The notes under the pieces: generated by a model
Told to the model about the DNA's origin: nothing
Databases searched by the model: none
What the model saw: only the letters and a program-made list of their open reading frames with translations
Origin: a virus
Reading direction: 5' to 3' (one strand)
DNA length: 53,531 nucleotides
IMG/VR virus record: IMGVR_UViG_3300004806_000031
Location: 1 to 53,531 of that record
Translations under genes and position numbers: made by a program
Shown: positions 1 through 8,689 of the stretch, piece by piece
How positions within the stretch are numbered: the stretch's first letter is position 1
Layout of the letters: the number at the start of each line of letters is the position of its first letter

Positions 1-1290
1 GGCGAAACTTTCCCGACGTGGACAACGGCGACGCGACCTGCGACGCCTAACCAAAGTCAAATGGGGTTTAATACGACCACAGTCGCTCTTGATGTGTGGA
101 ATGGCTCCGCATGGGCCAGTATTCCTATGCCGACCAGCCAAGGCTCGTCGGGGCAAGCGTTGCTCTCTGGTGGTTCCGGTTCCGCTCCTACATGGGGGTC
201 GGCGGGACTTTCTACTCAATCTGTTCAAACATCCAATTTCACTGCGTCTGCAGGATACATTTATCCTGTCAACACAACGTCCAGCGCAATCACAGTTACG
301 CTTCCTGCATCGCCTGTTGCGGGTAATCAGATAACTATTGTTGATTATGCGGGAACAGCGGGGGCAAATGCTATAATTGTAAATCCTAACGGGAACAACA
401 TTCAAGGGGCCGCTTCTTCCGTTCTAATAAACACAAATAGGCAAAGTTTGAATCTTGTTTATGTTGACGCAACCCAAGGTTGGGTTTCATACGCGCAACA
501 GTATGCTGCCATTGTAGGATATGTCGCAACATATCTTGTAGTCGCAGGTGGCGGCGGCGGAGGATGGAACCATGGCGGCGGAGGCGGCGCTGGCGGTTTT
601 CTTGCAAGCACAACTGGGTTTACAAAAGGTCAGGTTTACACCGTCACTGTTGGTGGCGGCGGTAATGGCGCATCGGGATCGGGACAAAACGGAAGTAATG
701 GTTCAAACTCTTCAATTTCCGGTACCGGAATTACAACCGTAACCGCAATCGGTGGTGGCGGTGGCGCTGGTGATGGTAGTGGATCTACAGGACAAAATGG
801 GGGTTCTGGAGGCGGCGGTCAAAATAGTAATACAACGCCCGGTTCAGGAACATCAGGGCAAGGTAATGCTGGCGGGGCTGGTGCTGGCAATAATGGCGGT
901 GGTGGAGGAGGTGCAGGCGCGGCAGGTTCAACGGGTAACGTAAGCAACGGTGCTGGTGGCGTTGGATTGCAATCTTCTATAACTGGTTCATCAACTTATT
1001 ATGCTGGTGGCGGCGGGGGTGGTTATAATAGCGGCGCTGGGGGATTAGGTGGTGGTGGTGCAGGTGGAGGAAACTCTTCTGACGGAGCATCTGCAACAGC
1101 AAATACAGGCGGCGGCGGTGGCGGCGGTGGTGGTGGCGGTTATGGCCGAGGAAATGGCGGTTCTGGTGTTGTTATTCTTTCAATACCAACAGCAAACTAT
1201 ACCGGGACTACGACAGGCTCTCCGACCGTGACAACATCCGGTAGCAACACTATTATGAAATTCACCTCTTCAGGGAGTTACACAGCATGA
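1..1290 (+). CDS. Tail fibre / receptor-binding protein, C-terminal part (continues from 51798 across the circle)
   Basis: This is the C-terminal 429 residues of a tail fibre whose N-terminal part lies at 51798-53531. Base 1 is the first base of a codon and no stop separates the two parts. A beta-rich stretch (about residues 50-155) leads into a glycine-rich domain (about 160-375) starting VVAGGGGGGW and ending GSGVVILSIP, followed by a short cap ending FTSSGSYTA. Domains of this kind, with runs of five or more glycines, are known at the tips of phage fibres and adhesins, where they contact the host surface. The GGC/GGT repeats near 1110-1140 are low-complexity DNA. The stop overlaps the next start (ATGA). 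Tail-fibre role confident; receptor unknown. Confidence 0.85.
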   Translation, partial: GETFPTWTTATRPATPNQSQMGFNTTTVALDVWNGSAWASIPMPTSQGSSGQALLSGGSGSAPTWGSAGLSTQSVQTSNFTASAGYIYPVNTTSSAITVTLPASPVAGNQITIVDYAGTAGANAIIVNPNGNNIQGAASSVLINTNRQSLNLVYVDATQGWVSYAQQYAAIVGYVATYLVVAGGGGGGWNHGGGGGAGGFLASTTGFTKGQVYTVTVGGGGNGASGSGQNGSNGSNSSISGTGITTVTAIGGGGGAGDGSGSTGQNGGSGGGGQNSNTTPGSGTSGQGNAGGAGAGNNGGGGGGAGAAGSTGNVSNGAGGVGLQSSITGSSTYYAGGGGGGYNSGAGGLGGGGAGGGNSSDGASATANTGGGGGGGGGGGYGRGNGGSGVVILSIPTANYTGTTTGSPTVTTSGSNTIMKFTSSGSYTA

Positions 1291-1628
1291 GCCATTTTGC
1301 CAAAGTTCTTGATGGTAAAGTTGTTCAGGTTATTGTGGCTGAACAAGATTTTTTCAATACGTTCGTTGACTCGTCACCGGGCCAATGGATTCAAACGTCA
1401 TACAATACGCATGGCAATCAGCATCCAGAAGGCCGTCCATTGCGCGGCAATTATGCCGGTATTGGTCATACCTACGATACAACGCATGATGTTTTTTACG
1501 CTCCTCAACCATACCCGTCGTGGACATTGAGCCAGACAACATGGTTGTGGGAAGCGCCCGTTCCATATCCTACTGATGGCAAAGAATATCGGTGGGATGA
1601 AACCGCCAAAAATTGGGTGACGCCATGA
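1287..1628 (+). CDS. Conserved phage protein of fibre/lysis region (113 aa)
   Basis: A 113-residue protein beginning MSHFAKVLDGKVVQVIVAEQ and containing the pattern WIQTSYNTHGN...LRGNYAGIG followed by a Trp/Pro-rich end (WLWEAPVPYP, YRWDETAKNWV). I recognise this arrangement as a small protein common in cyanophages and other aquatic phages, usually encoded beside tail-fibre genes; its function is not established. Its ATG overlaps the fibre stop by 4 bases and its own stop overlaps the next start by 4 bases, so the three genes are translationally coupled. Possibly a fibre-associated or fibre-assembly factor (inference only). Confidence 0.8.
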   Translation: MSHFAKVLDGKVVQVIVAEQDFFNTFVDSSPGQWIQTSYNTHGNQHPEGRPLRGNYAGIGHTYDTTHDVFYAPQPYPSWTLSQTTWLWEAPVPYPTDGKEYRWDETAKNWVTP

Positions 1629-1804
1629 CTACTTCGGACAACAATAACCTTGTAATTGACGCCGCCGTTGCCGCGGGGTCGCTAACTCTTCCTTGGTGGG
1701 CGCAGGTACTTGGCGAATGGGTTGGCTTGGCAATTTCGGTATTTTGGCTTATCCTATTGGTAATTCGTATTGTCCTCGCTCTTCGTGAATGGTTTAGGGG
1801 TTAA
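1625..1804 (+). CDS. Small single-span membrane protein, holin-like
   Basis: The 59-residue product starts MTTSDNNNLVIDAAVAAG and has one clear hydrophobic span (about residues 21-50, WWAQVLGEWVGLAISVFWLI then LLVIRIVLAL) followed by a basic end REWFRG. I chose ATG 1625 because it overlaps the upstream TGA (ATGA); an in-frame ATG at 1613 would add four residues. Size, topology and position before the lysis genes fit a small holin-like or pinholin-like membrane protein, but a dedicated 3-TM holin is encoded at 4022, so the role is uncertain. Confidence 0.65.
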   Translation: MTTSDNNNLVIDAAVAAGSLTLPWWAQVLGEWVGLAISVFWLILLVIRIVLALREWFRG

Positions 1805-1806
1805 TT

Positions 1807-3000
1807 ATGTCAACAACAACAAATCTTGCCCTTAATGAACCCGCATATAACAGCACGTCCCCAACGTGGGACCAGCCACTTAATTACAATTCTACCATTC
1901 TTGATGCTGTCATGGGCAATACAACATCTATTGCCCTCACCAATTCAAATGTAACTTTGACCGGCCCGACATCAACGGGGGCGGGCCAAACGCAAGCCAT
2001 GCGGATTGTGCTGACGGGGGCTATTTCAACAAATATTACAGTTACTTTTCCGTCAGGCATTTCGGGAAGTTGGGTAATTTATAACACCACTTCTGGCGCG
2101 TATACCATAACAATTGCATCTGGTGGCGGCGGAACAACCGTGACTGCTCCGCAAGGTTTTAACATTATTGTCTATTCTGACGGCATTAATATTCGCTACG
2201 CCAATGACGGGACGGTTGTGTCTCCCCTCCCAGTTGCTAATGGTGGAACGGGGCTTACAAGTTTAACAGCCAACAATGTTGTGCTTGGCAACGGCACAAG
2301 TGCAGTGCAATTTGTTGCCCCCGGCGCATCTGGAAATGTATTGACCAGTAATGGCACAACTTGGGTTTCAGGTGGCGGAACTTCACCAACTCAAACAATT
2401 TATACTTCTGGGTCGGGAACTTATACACTTCCATCCAATGTAAAATGGTTGCGCGTCCGCATGGTCGGCGGCGGCGGTGGCGGCGGCGGAAGTAATGGCG
2501 GCGCCAGTGGCGGCTCGTCTGGCGGGACAACTACTTTTGGTTCGTCATTCTTAGTGGCAAATGGCGGGTCAGGAGGGGGAACCGGCGCAACCGGTTCAAA
2601 TGGCGGCACAGCAAGTATTAGTTCCGGTGCCGTAGGGGTTGCTTTTACAGGAACGTCCGGCATTCAAGCCGGAACATCTACCACAAGTCTTGCCGGTGGG
2701 AATGGGGGAAGTTCTCCATTTGGGGGCGGTGGTATGGGCGGAGGACCGACTGGCGGGTCGGGATATGCTGCCGTAACAAATACTGGTAGTGGCGGCGGTG
2801 GCGCAAGCAATCAAGGCAACCCCACAGGTAACTATGTCACAGGTGCCGGTGGCGGAGCGGGTGGTTATATTGATGTCATTATAGGAAGCCCTTCATCGTC
2901 ATATTCATATTCCGTTGGAACCGGAGGAAGTGGCGGAAGTGGTGGCGGTGCCGCTGGTGCTGCCGGTATTATTATCATTGAAGAACACTACGGTTCATAA
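1807..3000 (+). CDS. Second glycine-rich tail fibre protein (397 aa)
   Basis: The N-terminal region (MSTTTNLALNEPAYNSTSPT, through about residue 135) is of a type seen in phage fibres. It is followed by a fibre repeat PVANGGTGLTSLTANNVVLG and, from about residue 220, a glycine-rich domain (VRMVGGGGGGGG onward) ending VGTGGSGGSGGGAAGAAGII. The architecture resembles the C-terminal part of the first fibre, so this phage carries two independent glycine-rich tips. The start follows the previous stop by two bases. It could be a second receptor-binding protein or a cap on the first fibre. Confidence 0.75.
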   Translation: MSTTTNLALNEPAYNSTSPTWDQPLNYNSTILDAVMGNTTSIALTNSNVTLTGPTSTGAGQTQAMRIVLTGAISTNITVTFPSGISGSWVIYNTTSGAYTITIASGGGGTTVTAPQGFNIIVYSDGINIRYANDGTVVSPLPVANGGTGLTSLTANNVVLGNGTSAVQFVAPGASGNVLTSNGTTWVSGGGTSPTQTIYTSGSGTYTLPSNVKWLRVRMVGGGGGGGGSNGGASGGSSGGTTTFGSSFLVANGGSGGGTGATGSNGGTASISSGAVGVAFTGTSGIQAGTSTTSLAGGNGGSSPFGGGGMGGGPTGGSGYAAVTNTGSGGGGASNQGNPTGNYVTGAGGGAGGYIDVIIGSPSSSYSYSVGTGGSGGSGGGAAGAAGIIIIEEHYGS

Positions 3001-3320
3001 TGCAATTTACATGGTCATTCCCTCAATTCATTGTTGCTTCGGTGTATGACGGTTTGCCCAATGTCGTAACCGCCATCAATTGGGTATGCACGGGAACAAA
3101 TGGAACTGTCACATCATCGGCATCTGGCACCGCTAAATTAGGCTCGCCAAATCCTGCTGAGTTTGTTCCGTATGCTGACATTACGCAAGAAATGGCGTAT
3201 ATGTGGGTGGCCGGTTGCATAAGCATGCCCGGCGTTGAAAACCAGATTGCGCAGCAAATCAATGCGCTGTCCAATCCACCGATACAACCGCAAAACCCAC
3301 CCTTTTGGGCAGGAGATTAA
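3000..3320 (+). CDS. Conserved phage protein, DUF7936-like (106 aa)
   Basis: The 106-residue protein opens MQFTWSFPQFIVASVYDGLP, has a small beta-type core (INWVCTGTNGTVTSSASGTA) and a helical end (ITQEMAYMWV...ENQIAQQINALSNPP) finishing PFWAGD. This pattern, a short beta domain then a helix ending near a Pro-rich tail, matches a family common in marine phages that I recall as DUF7936; function unknown. Start and previous stop share one base (TAATG). It sits in the fibre-to-lysis operon. Confidence 0.7.
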   Translation: MQFTWSFPQFIVASVYDGLPNVVTAINWVCTGTNGTVTSSASGTAKLGSPNPAEFVPYADITQEMAYMWVAGCISMPGVENQIAQQINALSNPPIQPQNPPFWAGD

Positions 3321-3321
3321 A

Positions 3322-3534
3322 TTGGAAAATCTTGAACTTGATCTAAAATTGACAGTTTCTCACGTAAATACGTTGTTGAAGCATCTTGGCGCGGGAATTT
3401 ATTCCGAAGTGGCTGAAGTGATTCAATTGCTTCACGGCCAAGCCCAGCCTCAAATTCAGGCCGCCGCCGTTGCTGCCCCCGCCGTTGACCCGGCGCCAGA
3501 GGCTGCACCGGCACCAGAAGCACCGGCGCAATAA
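3322..3534 (+). CDS. Small helical protein with Ala/Pro tail, TTG start
   Basis: A 70-residue protein read from TTG 3322, supported by AGGAG at 3311-3315 six bases upstream; no in-frame ATG exists after the previous gene. The core ENLELDLKLTVSHVNTLLKH looks like one or two helices, with a low-complexity end rich in Ala, Pro and Glu (APAVDPAPEAAPAPEAP). Small proteins of this form (LxLxLTVxxVNxxLxxLG) are common near phage lysis genes. Function unknown. Confidence 0.65.
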   Translation: MENLELDLKLTVSHVNTLLKHLGAGIYSEVAEVIQLLHGQAQPQIQAAAVAAPAVDPAPEAAPAPEAPAQ

Positions 3535-3544
3535 CGGAGCCACT

Positions 3545-4009
3545 ATGGACCCGTTTACCGTCCTTGCTGGTGCTACGGCCATTTACAATGGTTTGAAGTC
3601 GGCTGTTAGTGCTGGCGAGGACGTTGTGGACACAGCACACAGAGTTGGCAGCCTTATGTCCGAAGTGGCTAAGGTTGTCCAACTTGTGTCTATGCCACGC
3701 AAGAAAAGCGTGTTTCAGTCACAGGCTGAGTTTGAGGCGGAGGCAATGAAGTTGTATGCCGCCAAAGATAAAGCCAACCAAATGGCCGCGGAAGCAAAGA
3801 ATATGTTTGTTTCCCTGCATGGGTTGGCGGCTTGGGATAATGTACAGCGTAAAGTTATTGAATTACGCAAAGAGGCGGCGAGACACGCCAAGGAAGAATA
3901 CGAGCAAGCAATGGAAACCCGCCGAGACATCATTATGGTGTCAAGCATTGTGGGCGGCCTATTGGTTGCTATGGGCGGTTTAGGTATTTGGTTATCATTG
4001 ACCCATTAA
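3545..4009 (+). CDS. Membrane-anchored coiled-coil protein upstream of holin
   Basis: The 154-residue product begins MDPFTVLAGATAIYNGLKSA, has long charged helices (about 50-125, rich in Glu, Lys and Ala, likely coiled coil) and one C-terminal membrane span (about 130-152, IIMVSSIVGGLLVAMGGLGI). GGAG precedes the ATG. The C-terminal anchor and its place just before holin and endolysin suggest a lysis-accessory role (spanin- or antiholin-like), but it lacks a signal peptide or lipobox, so this is inference. Confidence 0.65.
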   Translation: MDPFTVLAGATAIYNGLKSAVSAGEDVVDTAHRVGSLMSEVAKVVQLVSMPRKKSVFQSQAEFEAEAMKLYAAKDKANQMAAEAKNMFVSLHGLAAWDNVQRKVIELRKEAARHAKEEYEQAMETRRDIIMVSSIVGGLLVAMGGLGIWLSLTH

Positions 4010-4021
4010 GGGAAGCAAAAA

Positions 4022-4552
4022 ATGGATATTCTTAAAACTTTTGGGCCATTAATTGGGTCTGTTGCGCCGACAATCGCTACAGCCCTTGGCGGGCCAGTGG
4101 CCGGGATGGCGGTCAAGGCTGTGTCAAATGCATTATTCGGCCACGAGAATGGAACTGAAGACGATATTATGACCGCGTTGGCCAATCCAACGGGCGACCA
4201 GTTGGCGCAATTAAAAAAGATTGACGCTGACTTCAAAGTTCAAATGAAGTCGTTAGATATTGATCTTGAAGAAATTTCTGAGCAGGACCGCGACTCAGCC
4301 CGTAAAATGGAAATGTCTACGCGGAGTTGGCTTCCCGAAGTCCTTGCCATCCTCGTCACCGCTGGCTTTTTCGGCATTATTATCTTTATCCTTAAGTTTG
4401 GACTTCCCGAATCAGGGAAAGAGGCCATTCTTCTCCTTGTGGGATCGTTAGGCACGGCGTGGACTGGCGTTATGGCATTTTACTTTGGCAGCAGTGCTGG
4501 GTCTAAACAAAAGACGGAAGCGTTGACGGCGGCATTAAGCAATGGAAAGTAA
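4022..4552 (+). CDS. Holin of the 3-TM / gene-transfer-agent type
   Basis: The 176-residue protein starts MDILKTFGPLIGSVAPTIAT and contains an amphipathic middle (ADFKVQMKSLDIDLEEISEQ then DRDSARKMEM), the segment SWLPEVLAILVTAGFFGIII and a second hydrophobic pair (EAILLLVGSLGTAWTGVMAF then YFGSSAGSKQK). The RDSAR...W-P----L element and ending YFGSS match the Holin_3TMs family first described for gene-transfer-agent release. It would form the membrane lesion that releases the adjacent endolysin. It overlaps the endolysin start by 11 bases. Confidence 0.85.
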   Translation: MDILKTFGPLIGSVAPTIATALGGPVAGMAVKAVSNALFGHENGTEDDIMTALANPTGDQLAQLKKIDADFKVQMKSLDIDLEEISEQDRDSARKMEMSTRSWLPEVLAILVTAGFFGIIIFILKFGLPESGKEAILLLVGSLGTAWTGVMAFYFGSSAGSKQKTEALTAALSNGK

Positions 4553-5054
4553 TTTTGAGCAGTGCTTTGCCTTAGTTCTTCGGAACGAGGGCGGCTACGT
4601 TAATAACCCGGCTGACCCCGGCGGCGCCACAAATCTTGGCTGTACTAAAGCGACTTGGGAGGCTTGGGTTGGCCACGCCGTGACTAAGGACGATATTAAA
4701 GCACTCATGCCAAATGACGTAATGCCCCTGTACAAGGCAAAATATTGGGATACAGTTAAGGGCGATGATCTTCCTGTGGGGGTTGATTATGCAATCTTTG
4801 ATTTTGCCATCAATTCGGGGCCGTCGAGGGCCGCCAAAACTCTTCAGTCGGTACTCGGCGTGGCAGCAGACGGACAAATCGGCCCCGCCACGCTCACTGC
4901 TCTTGAAACGGCAAACCCTCGCGATGTTGCTACGTCAGTCTGCGAAGCAAGATTAGCGTTTTTGCAAAGCCTTCCAACTTATGCTACTTTTGGCAAAGGT
5001 TGGTCGCGTCGGGTTGCCGAAGTTGAGGCGGACGCCTTCAAAATGGTTGGGTGA
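4542..5054 (+). CDS. Endolysin, GH108 lysozyme with peptidoglycan-binding domain
   Basis: The 170-residue enzyme opens with a glycosyl hydrolase 108 domain: LRNEGGYVNNPADPGGATN carries the expected catalytic Glu16 and the DPGG-T-G signature, followed by YWD...LP-GVDY-IFDFAINSG. The C-terminal half (KTLQSVLGVAADGQIGPATL) is the PG_binding_3 element seen in this family. It cleaves the glycan backbone of peptidoglycan at the end of infection. No signal peptide is visible, so it depends on the holin at 4022, whose gene it overlaps. Confidence 0.92.
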   Translation: MESNFEQCFALVLRNEGGYVNNPADPGGATNLGCTKATWEAWVGHAVTKDDIKALMPNDVMPLYKAKYWDTVKGDDLPVGVDYAIFDFAINSGPSRAAKTLQSVLGVAADGQIGPATLTALETANPRDVATSVCEARLAFLQSLPTYATFGKGWSRRVAEVEADAFKMVG

Positions 5055-5057
5055 TCC

Positions 5058-5774
5058 ATGTCTTTGACTTATTCGTCATATGTCCAACAAATTGCGACTA
5101 TGGCGGTCGTCCCCGTCACGGACCCTAATTTCACGATTATTATTCCGTCTATGATTGATTACGCTGAATTGCGCATGCAGCGTGATTTGGATTTTTTAAG
5201 TACGCAAATTAGCACGACCTCTTACAGTTTTACTGCCGGGAATAACCAATTAACGCTGCCCACGTCTCAATTTATTGTTCTTCAAACTTTAGAAGTTATT
5301 GATAATTCAGGGAATTCGACCCCACTTTTGCCAGTCACAAAAGAATTTATTCAAAATGTTTACGGATCGGGTTCTACTACAGGCTTACCTCAGTATTTTG
5401 CTGTTTATGGTGGCGATAGTGCTACTACGGGTAACACTTCACAGTATCTAATAGTTGGCCCTGCCCCCAGTGCTAATTATGTAAATACGCGTTTGACCGG
5501 CACGGTTCGGTCAGCGCCTCTGTCTGCAACAAACACAACGACATTCATCTCAACCTACTTGCCAGATATGTTTATTATGGCGAGTATGATTTACATTTCT
5601 GCGTATCAGCGGAACTTTGGTCGAATCAACGATGACCCGCAAATGGCCCAAACTTACGAGGCGCAATATCAAGCGCTGAAGGCCAGTGCGTTGGTTGAAG
5701 AGAACCGCAAGAAGTTTGAGGCGGCGGCGTGGACATCATATTCACCTGCCCCGGCAGCGTCACCCACGAGGTAA
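5058..5774 (+). CDS. Tail adaptor protein (SU10 / T7 gp11-like)
   Basis: A 238-residue protein starting MSLTYSSYVQQIATMAVVPV; the core has PSMIDYAELRMQRDLDFLST, a beta region (SFTAGNNQLTLPTSQFIVLQ) and the helical end LPDMFIMASMIYISAYQRNF...MAQTYEAQYQALKASA. This layout matches phage adaptor proteins that ring the portal and receive the nozzle. The next gene encodes the likely nozzle, the same order as T7 gp11-gp12. The last 25 residues are Ala/Pro/Ser rich. Confidence 0.8.
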   Translation: MSLTYSSYVQQIATMAVVPVTDPNFTIIIPSMIDYAELRMQRDLDFLSTQISTTSYSFTAGNNQLTLPTSQFIVLQTLEVIDNSGNSTPLLPVTKEFIQNVYGSGSTTGLPQYFAVYGGDSATTGNTSQYLIVGPAPSANYVNTRLTGTVRSAPLSATNTTTFISTYLPDMFIMASMIYISAYQRNFGRINDDPQMAQTYEAQYQALKASALVEENRKKFEAAAWTSYSPAPAASPTR

Positions 5775-5777
5775 ACG

Positions 5778-7820
5778 ATGCCGCACAATACTATCAGACT
5801 CAATCCGGGCGTTGACACCAATGCCACGCTTGCCCTTAACCAAGCCAATTACTCTGTATCAAATTTGATACGTTTTTTGCCGGAGAGAAGCGGCGCTGGT
5901 TTGGCTCAAAAATTGGGCGGTTGGATCGCTTACTACGGATCGGCGCTATCCTCAAAAATTCGCGCATTGAAGGGTTGGGCGGACCTTAATGCCACTAACC
6001 ATTTGGGCATTGGAGCGGAAAGTGAACTTGCCGTTTTAACCAGTGGCAATTTAGTTGATATTACGCCGCAAATTACTATTACTAATACTTCGCCTAATTT
6101 TTCTACCACGTCTGGCTCAAATATTGTAACCATAGTAGACACAAATATCACGCCATCAGTATTGGATGTTGTTAATTTTGTAACGCCTGTTTCTGTTGGC
6201 GGTTTGCTGTTGACTGGTCCATATGTAATTTACACAGCAGCCAGCAATACTTACACAATTCAAGCAGCATCAAATGCAACATCTACAGTTACAAGTGGCG
6301 GCGCGTCTTACGCATTTTCTACGACCAGCGGCTCGTCTGTGGTGTCGGTTTCGCTTGCAAATCACGGTTATAATGTTGGCGACGAGTTTTATATTGGCGT
6401 GTCGACTACCGTTGGCGGCATTACTTTATTTGGTCTTTATACTGTTTTAAGTGTTACTTCATCCAGCGCATTTACGTTTGCCGCATCAAATACGGCGACA
6501 TCCACCGCCGGACCCACTTTGATCAATAGTGGGAATATTCAATCGGAATTTTATATTGCCCTTGGCCCACAGCCGACCGGCACGGGGTATGGTGTTGGTG
6601 GGTATGGTGTTGGCGGATTTGGCGTTGGAACGACCCAGCCATCAACTCCCGGCACGCCAGTAACTGCAACTGACTGGACGCTAGACAACTTTGGGCAGGA
6701 CCTTGTGGCGTGTCCGGCGGGCGGCGCAATTTATTATTGGCAGCCAAACGGTCAATTACAAAATGCTCAAATTGTTGGGGGCAGTGGTCCGTTAGTAAAT
6801 AGCGGTATTTTCGTTGCAATGCCGCAGCGCCAAATTATTGCCTACGGGTCATCATTCACCCTTTCTCCTGACCCATTGTTAGTGCGTTGGTGCGACATTG
6901 GCGATTTTACTGTTTGGAATGCTACGGCGGACAATCAGGCCGGGTCATATCGTATTCCGACCGGTTCAAAAATTGTTGCTGGCACACAAAGTTCTCAGCA
7001 GGGTTTACTTTGGACTGACCTTGACCTTTGGGCGATGCAGTATGTTGGCGCGCCATTGGTGTATGGATTTAACAAAATTGGATCAAATTGCGGCGCGATT
7101 TCTCGCCACGGCATGGGCCAACTTAACGGCGCAATCTATTGGATGTCGCAGAAGCAATTTTTTATGATGGCTGGGCAAGGCGTTCAGGCTATCCCATGCC
7201 CGATTTTTGACGTTATATTTCAAAATATTAACAAATCGTATTTGTCCAAGGTGTGTTGCGCCGTTAACTCGCAATTCAATGAAATCACTTGGTACTACCC
7301 GTCAGCGTCGTCAACGGAAAACAATAGTTATGTTAAATATAATGTCGGCCTTGGGCAGTGGGACTTTGGTTCTCTTGGCCGGACTGCTTGGATTGACCAG
7401 TCTGTTCTTGGCTCTCCCATTGGTGCTGGGTCTGATAATTACCTTTATCAGCACGAGGTAGGCAACGATGCCGCCAACGGAACGCAAACGACAGCAATGC
7501 TGTCATCGTTTCAGACGGGTTATTTTCAACTGAATGAGGCCGATAATATGATCTTTATTGATCAAATTTGGCCAGACATGAAGTGGGGAACTTACAGCGG
7601 TAACCCCAACGCCACCGTTCAAATTACATTTTATGTAACAAACTATCCGGGCGACACTCCAATTCAATACGGCCCCTACAACATGACACAAGCGACGGAA
7701 TATTTGTCCGTCCGTATTCGTGGCCGCCTTATGTCTGTTGCCGTGTCATCTAATGACGTGGGAACATTTTGGCGGTTGGGCGCTATTCGATACCGTTACC
7801 AACCGGATGGGAGGTTCTAA
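5778..7820 (+). CDS. Tail nozzle protein (P22 gp10 / T7 gp12-like)
   Basis: The 680-residue protein starts MPHNTIRLNPGVDTNATLAL with SNLIRFLPERSGAGLAQKLGGW, the typical opening of podoviral nozzle or stabilisation proteins. Residues about 100-260 hold Ser/Thr-rich beta insertions that look like two similar modules (TTSGSNIVTIVDTN and TTSGSSVVSVSLAN). The rest is propeller-like (IYYWQPNG, RQIIAYGSS, WCDIGDFTVW, GLLWTDLDLWAMQYVG, WYYPS). It would form the distal tube through which DNA leaves. It follows the adaptor and overlaps the next gene by one base. Confidence 0.82.
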   Translation: MPHNTIRLNPGVDTNATLALNQANYSVSNLIRFLPERSGAGLAQKLGGWIAYYGSALSSKIRALKGWADLNATNHLGIGAESELAVLTSGNLVDITPQITITNTSPNFSTTSGSNIVTIVDTNITPSVLDVVNFVTPVSVGGLLLTGPYVIYTAASNTYTIQAASNATSTVTSGGASYAFSTTSGSSVVSVSLANHGYNVGDEFYIGVSTTVGGITLFGLYTVLSVTSSSAFTFAASNTATSTAGPTLINSGNIQSEFYIALGPQPTGTGYGVGGYGVGGFGVGTTQPSTPGTPVTATDWTLDNFGQDLVACPAGGAIYYWQPNGQLQNAQIVGGSGPLVNSGIFVAMPQRQIIAYGSSFTLSPDPLLVRWCDIGDFTVWNATADNQAGSYRIPTGSKIVAGTQSSQQGLLWTDLDLWAMQYVGAPLVYGFNKIGSNCGAISRHGMGQLNGAIYWMSQKQFFMMAGQGVQAIPCPIFDVIFQNINKSYLSKVCCAVNSQFNEITWYYPSASSTENNSYVKYNVGLGQWDFGSLGRTAWIDQSVLGSPIGAGSDNYLYQHEVGNDAANGTQTTAMLSSFQTGYFQLNEADNMIFIDQIWPDMKWGTYSGNPNATVQITFYVTNYPGDTPIQYGPYNMTQATEYLSVRIRGRLMSVAVSSNDVGTFWRLGAIRYRYQPDGRF

Positions 7821-8167
7821 TGGATGCATCACTTGGCGATCTTCTGACAACCCAAAAAAACGGTGTTATTGCTATTAACGCCTACACAAATGCAATTAAC
7901 ACACAGGCGGGGTCGATTAATACTAAAGAACTATCCGCATCGACGGTAATTAAATCGTCATCGGGTTGGCTTGCTACCGTTAGCGTTATTGTTGCCGGTA
8001 GTACGCAGGGTTACTTATACGACACGAACAGCACGTCGGCCACGTCAGGGAATCGCATTTACGCGGTGCCAAATACAGTTGGCGTCTATAAAGTCATGAT
8101 GCCATTTTCAACTGGTTTAACATTTGTTCCGGGGACCAGTTCAGTCATCGCGGTGGGGTATACATAA
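7820..8167 (+). CDS. Small virion-module beta protein (115 aa)
   Basis: A 115-residue protein, MDASLGDLLTTQKNGVIAIN then a short helix and a beta-rich domain (SGWLATVSVIVAGSTQGYLY ... YAVPNTVGVYKVMMPFSTGL). I recognise the N-terminal pattern (short helix ending AIN-YT, followed by a sandwich) from small proteins in phage structural operons, but no function is assigned. The start overlaps the nozzle stop by one base (TAATG) and its stop overlaps the next start the same way, so it is probably a tail or head accessory protein. Confidence 0.7.
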   Translation: MDASLGDLLTTQKNGVIAINAYTNAINTQAGSINTKELSASTVIKSSSGWLATVSVIVAGSTQGYLYDTNSTSATSGNRIYAVPNTVGVYKVMMPFSTGLTFVPGTSSVIAVGYT

Positions 8168-8688
8168 TGCCATTAGCACACGGTAAATCCCAAGCGACAA
8201 TTAGCAAGAACATTAGCGAAATGGTTCACTCTGGCAATCCGCACGATCAGGCCGTCGCCGCGGCGTTGAATATTGCCCGCTCTGGCAAAAAGCAGGGCGG
8301 CGAACAAACAGGGAACGTTGTCCACGTTGGCCCGATTCACAGCCCGGTCGCTGGCCGCACGGACCATTTGCCCATGCATGTCCCCGCTGGATCCTACGTC
8401 ATACCCGCGGAAGAAGTGGCATTTCTTGGCGAGGGCAATACCCTTAACGGGTTCAAAAACATTACCGAGTGGGTGGAGAAATACTATGACCACACATTTA
8501 CAAATGCTGGCAGTCCTGTCCCTATTGTTGCTGCTGGTGGAGAGTACGTTATACCCCCTCAGTCTGTTTATGGAATTGGTGACGGGAATTTGGAAAAGGG
8601 TCACCGGATTTTGGATGAGTATGTAAAGAAACTCCGCCAAAAGCACATCAAGACACTGCAAAAATTGCCGCCGCCCAAGAGGGATTAG
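8167..8688 (+). CDS. Virion-module protein with DUF6496-like start and two G-YVIP motifs
   Basis: The 173-residue protein starts MPLAHGKSQATISKNISEMV with SGNPHDQAVAAALNIARSGK, resembling the short basic DUF6496-type segment found in many phage proteins. The body has two related motifs, PAGSYVIPAEEVAFLGEGNT and GGEYVIPPQSVYGIGDGNLE, suggesting an internal duplication. The C-terminus is basic (KKLRQKHIKTLQKLPPPKRD). G-(S/E)-YVIP motifs also occur at the ends of tail proteins. Function unknown; co-transcribed with tail genes. Confidence 0.7.
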   Translation: MPLAHGKSQATISKNISEMVHSGNPHDQAVAAALNIARSGKKQGGEQTGNVVHVGPIHSPVAGRTDHLPMHVPAGSYVIPAEEVAFLGEGNTLNGFKNITEWVEKYYDHTFTNAGSPVPIVAAGGEYVIPPQSVYGIGDGNLEKGHRILDEYVKKLRQKHIKTLQKLPPPKRD

Positions 8689-8689
8689 A

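Noticed and set aside
2421-2663. Pro-rich open frame on the minus strand
   Set aside because: It is the reverse of Gly codons in the fibre gene (GGC read as GCC, GGT as ACC, and CCN runs).
3349-3377. TTGACA followed by CACGTAAA as a fifth promoter-family copy
   Set aside because: Inside a coding gene, the -10 position holds GTTGTT and the element differs from GTTTACG/CGTAAAC.
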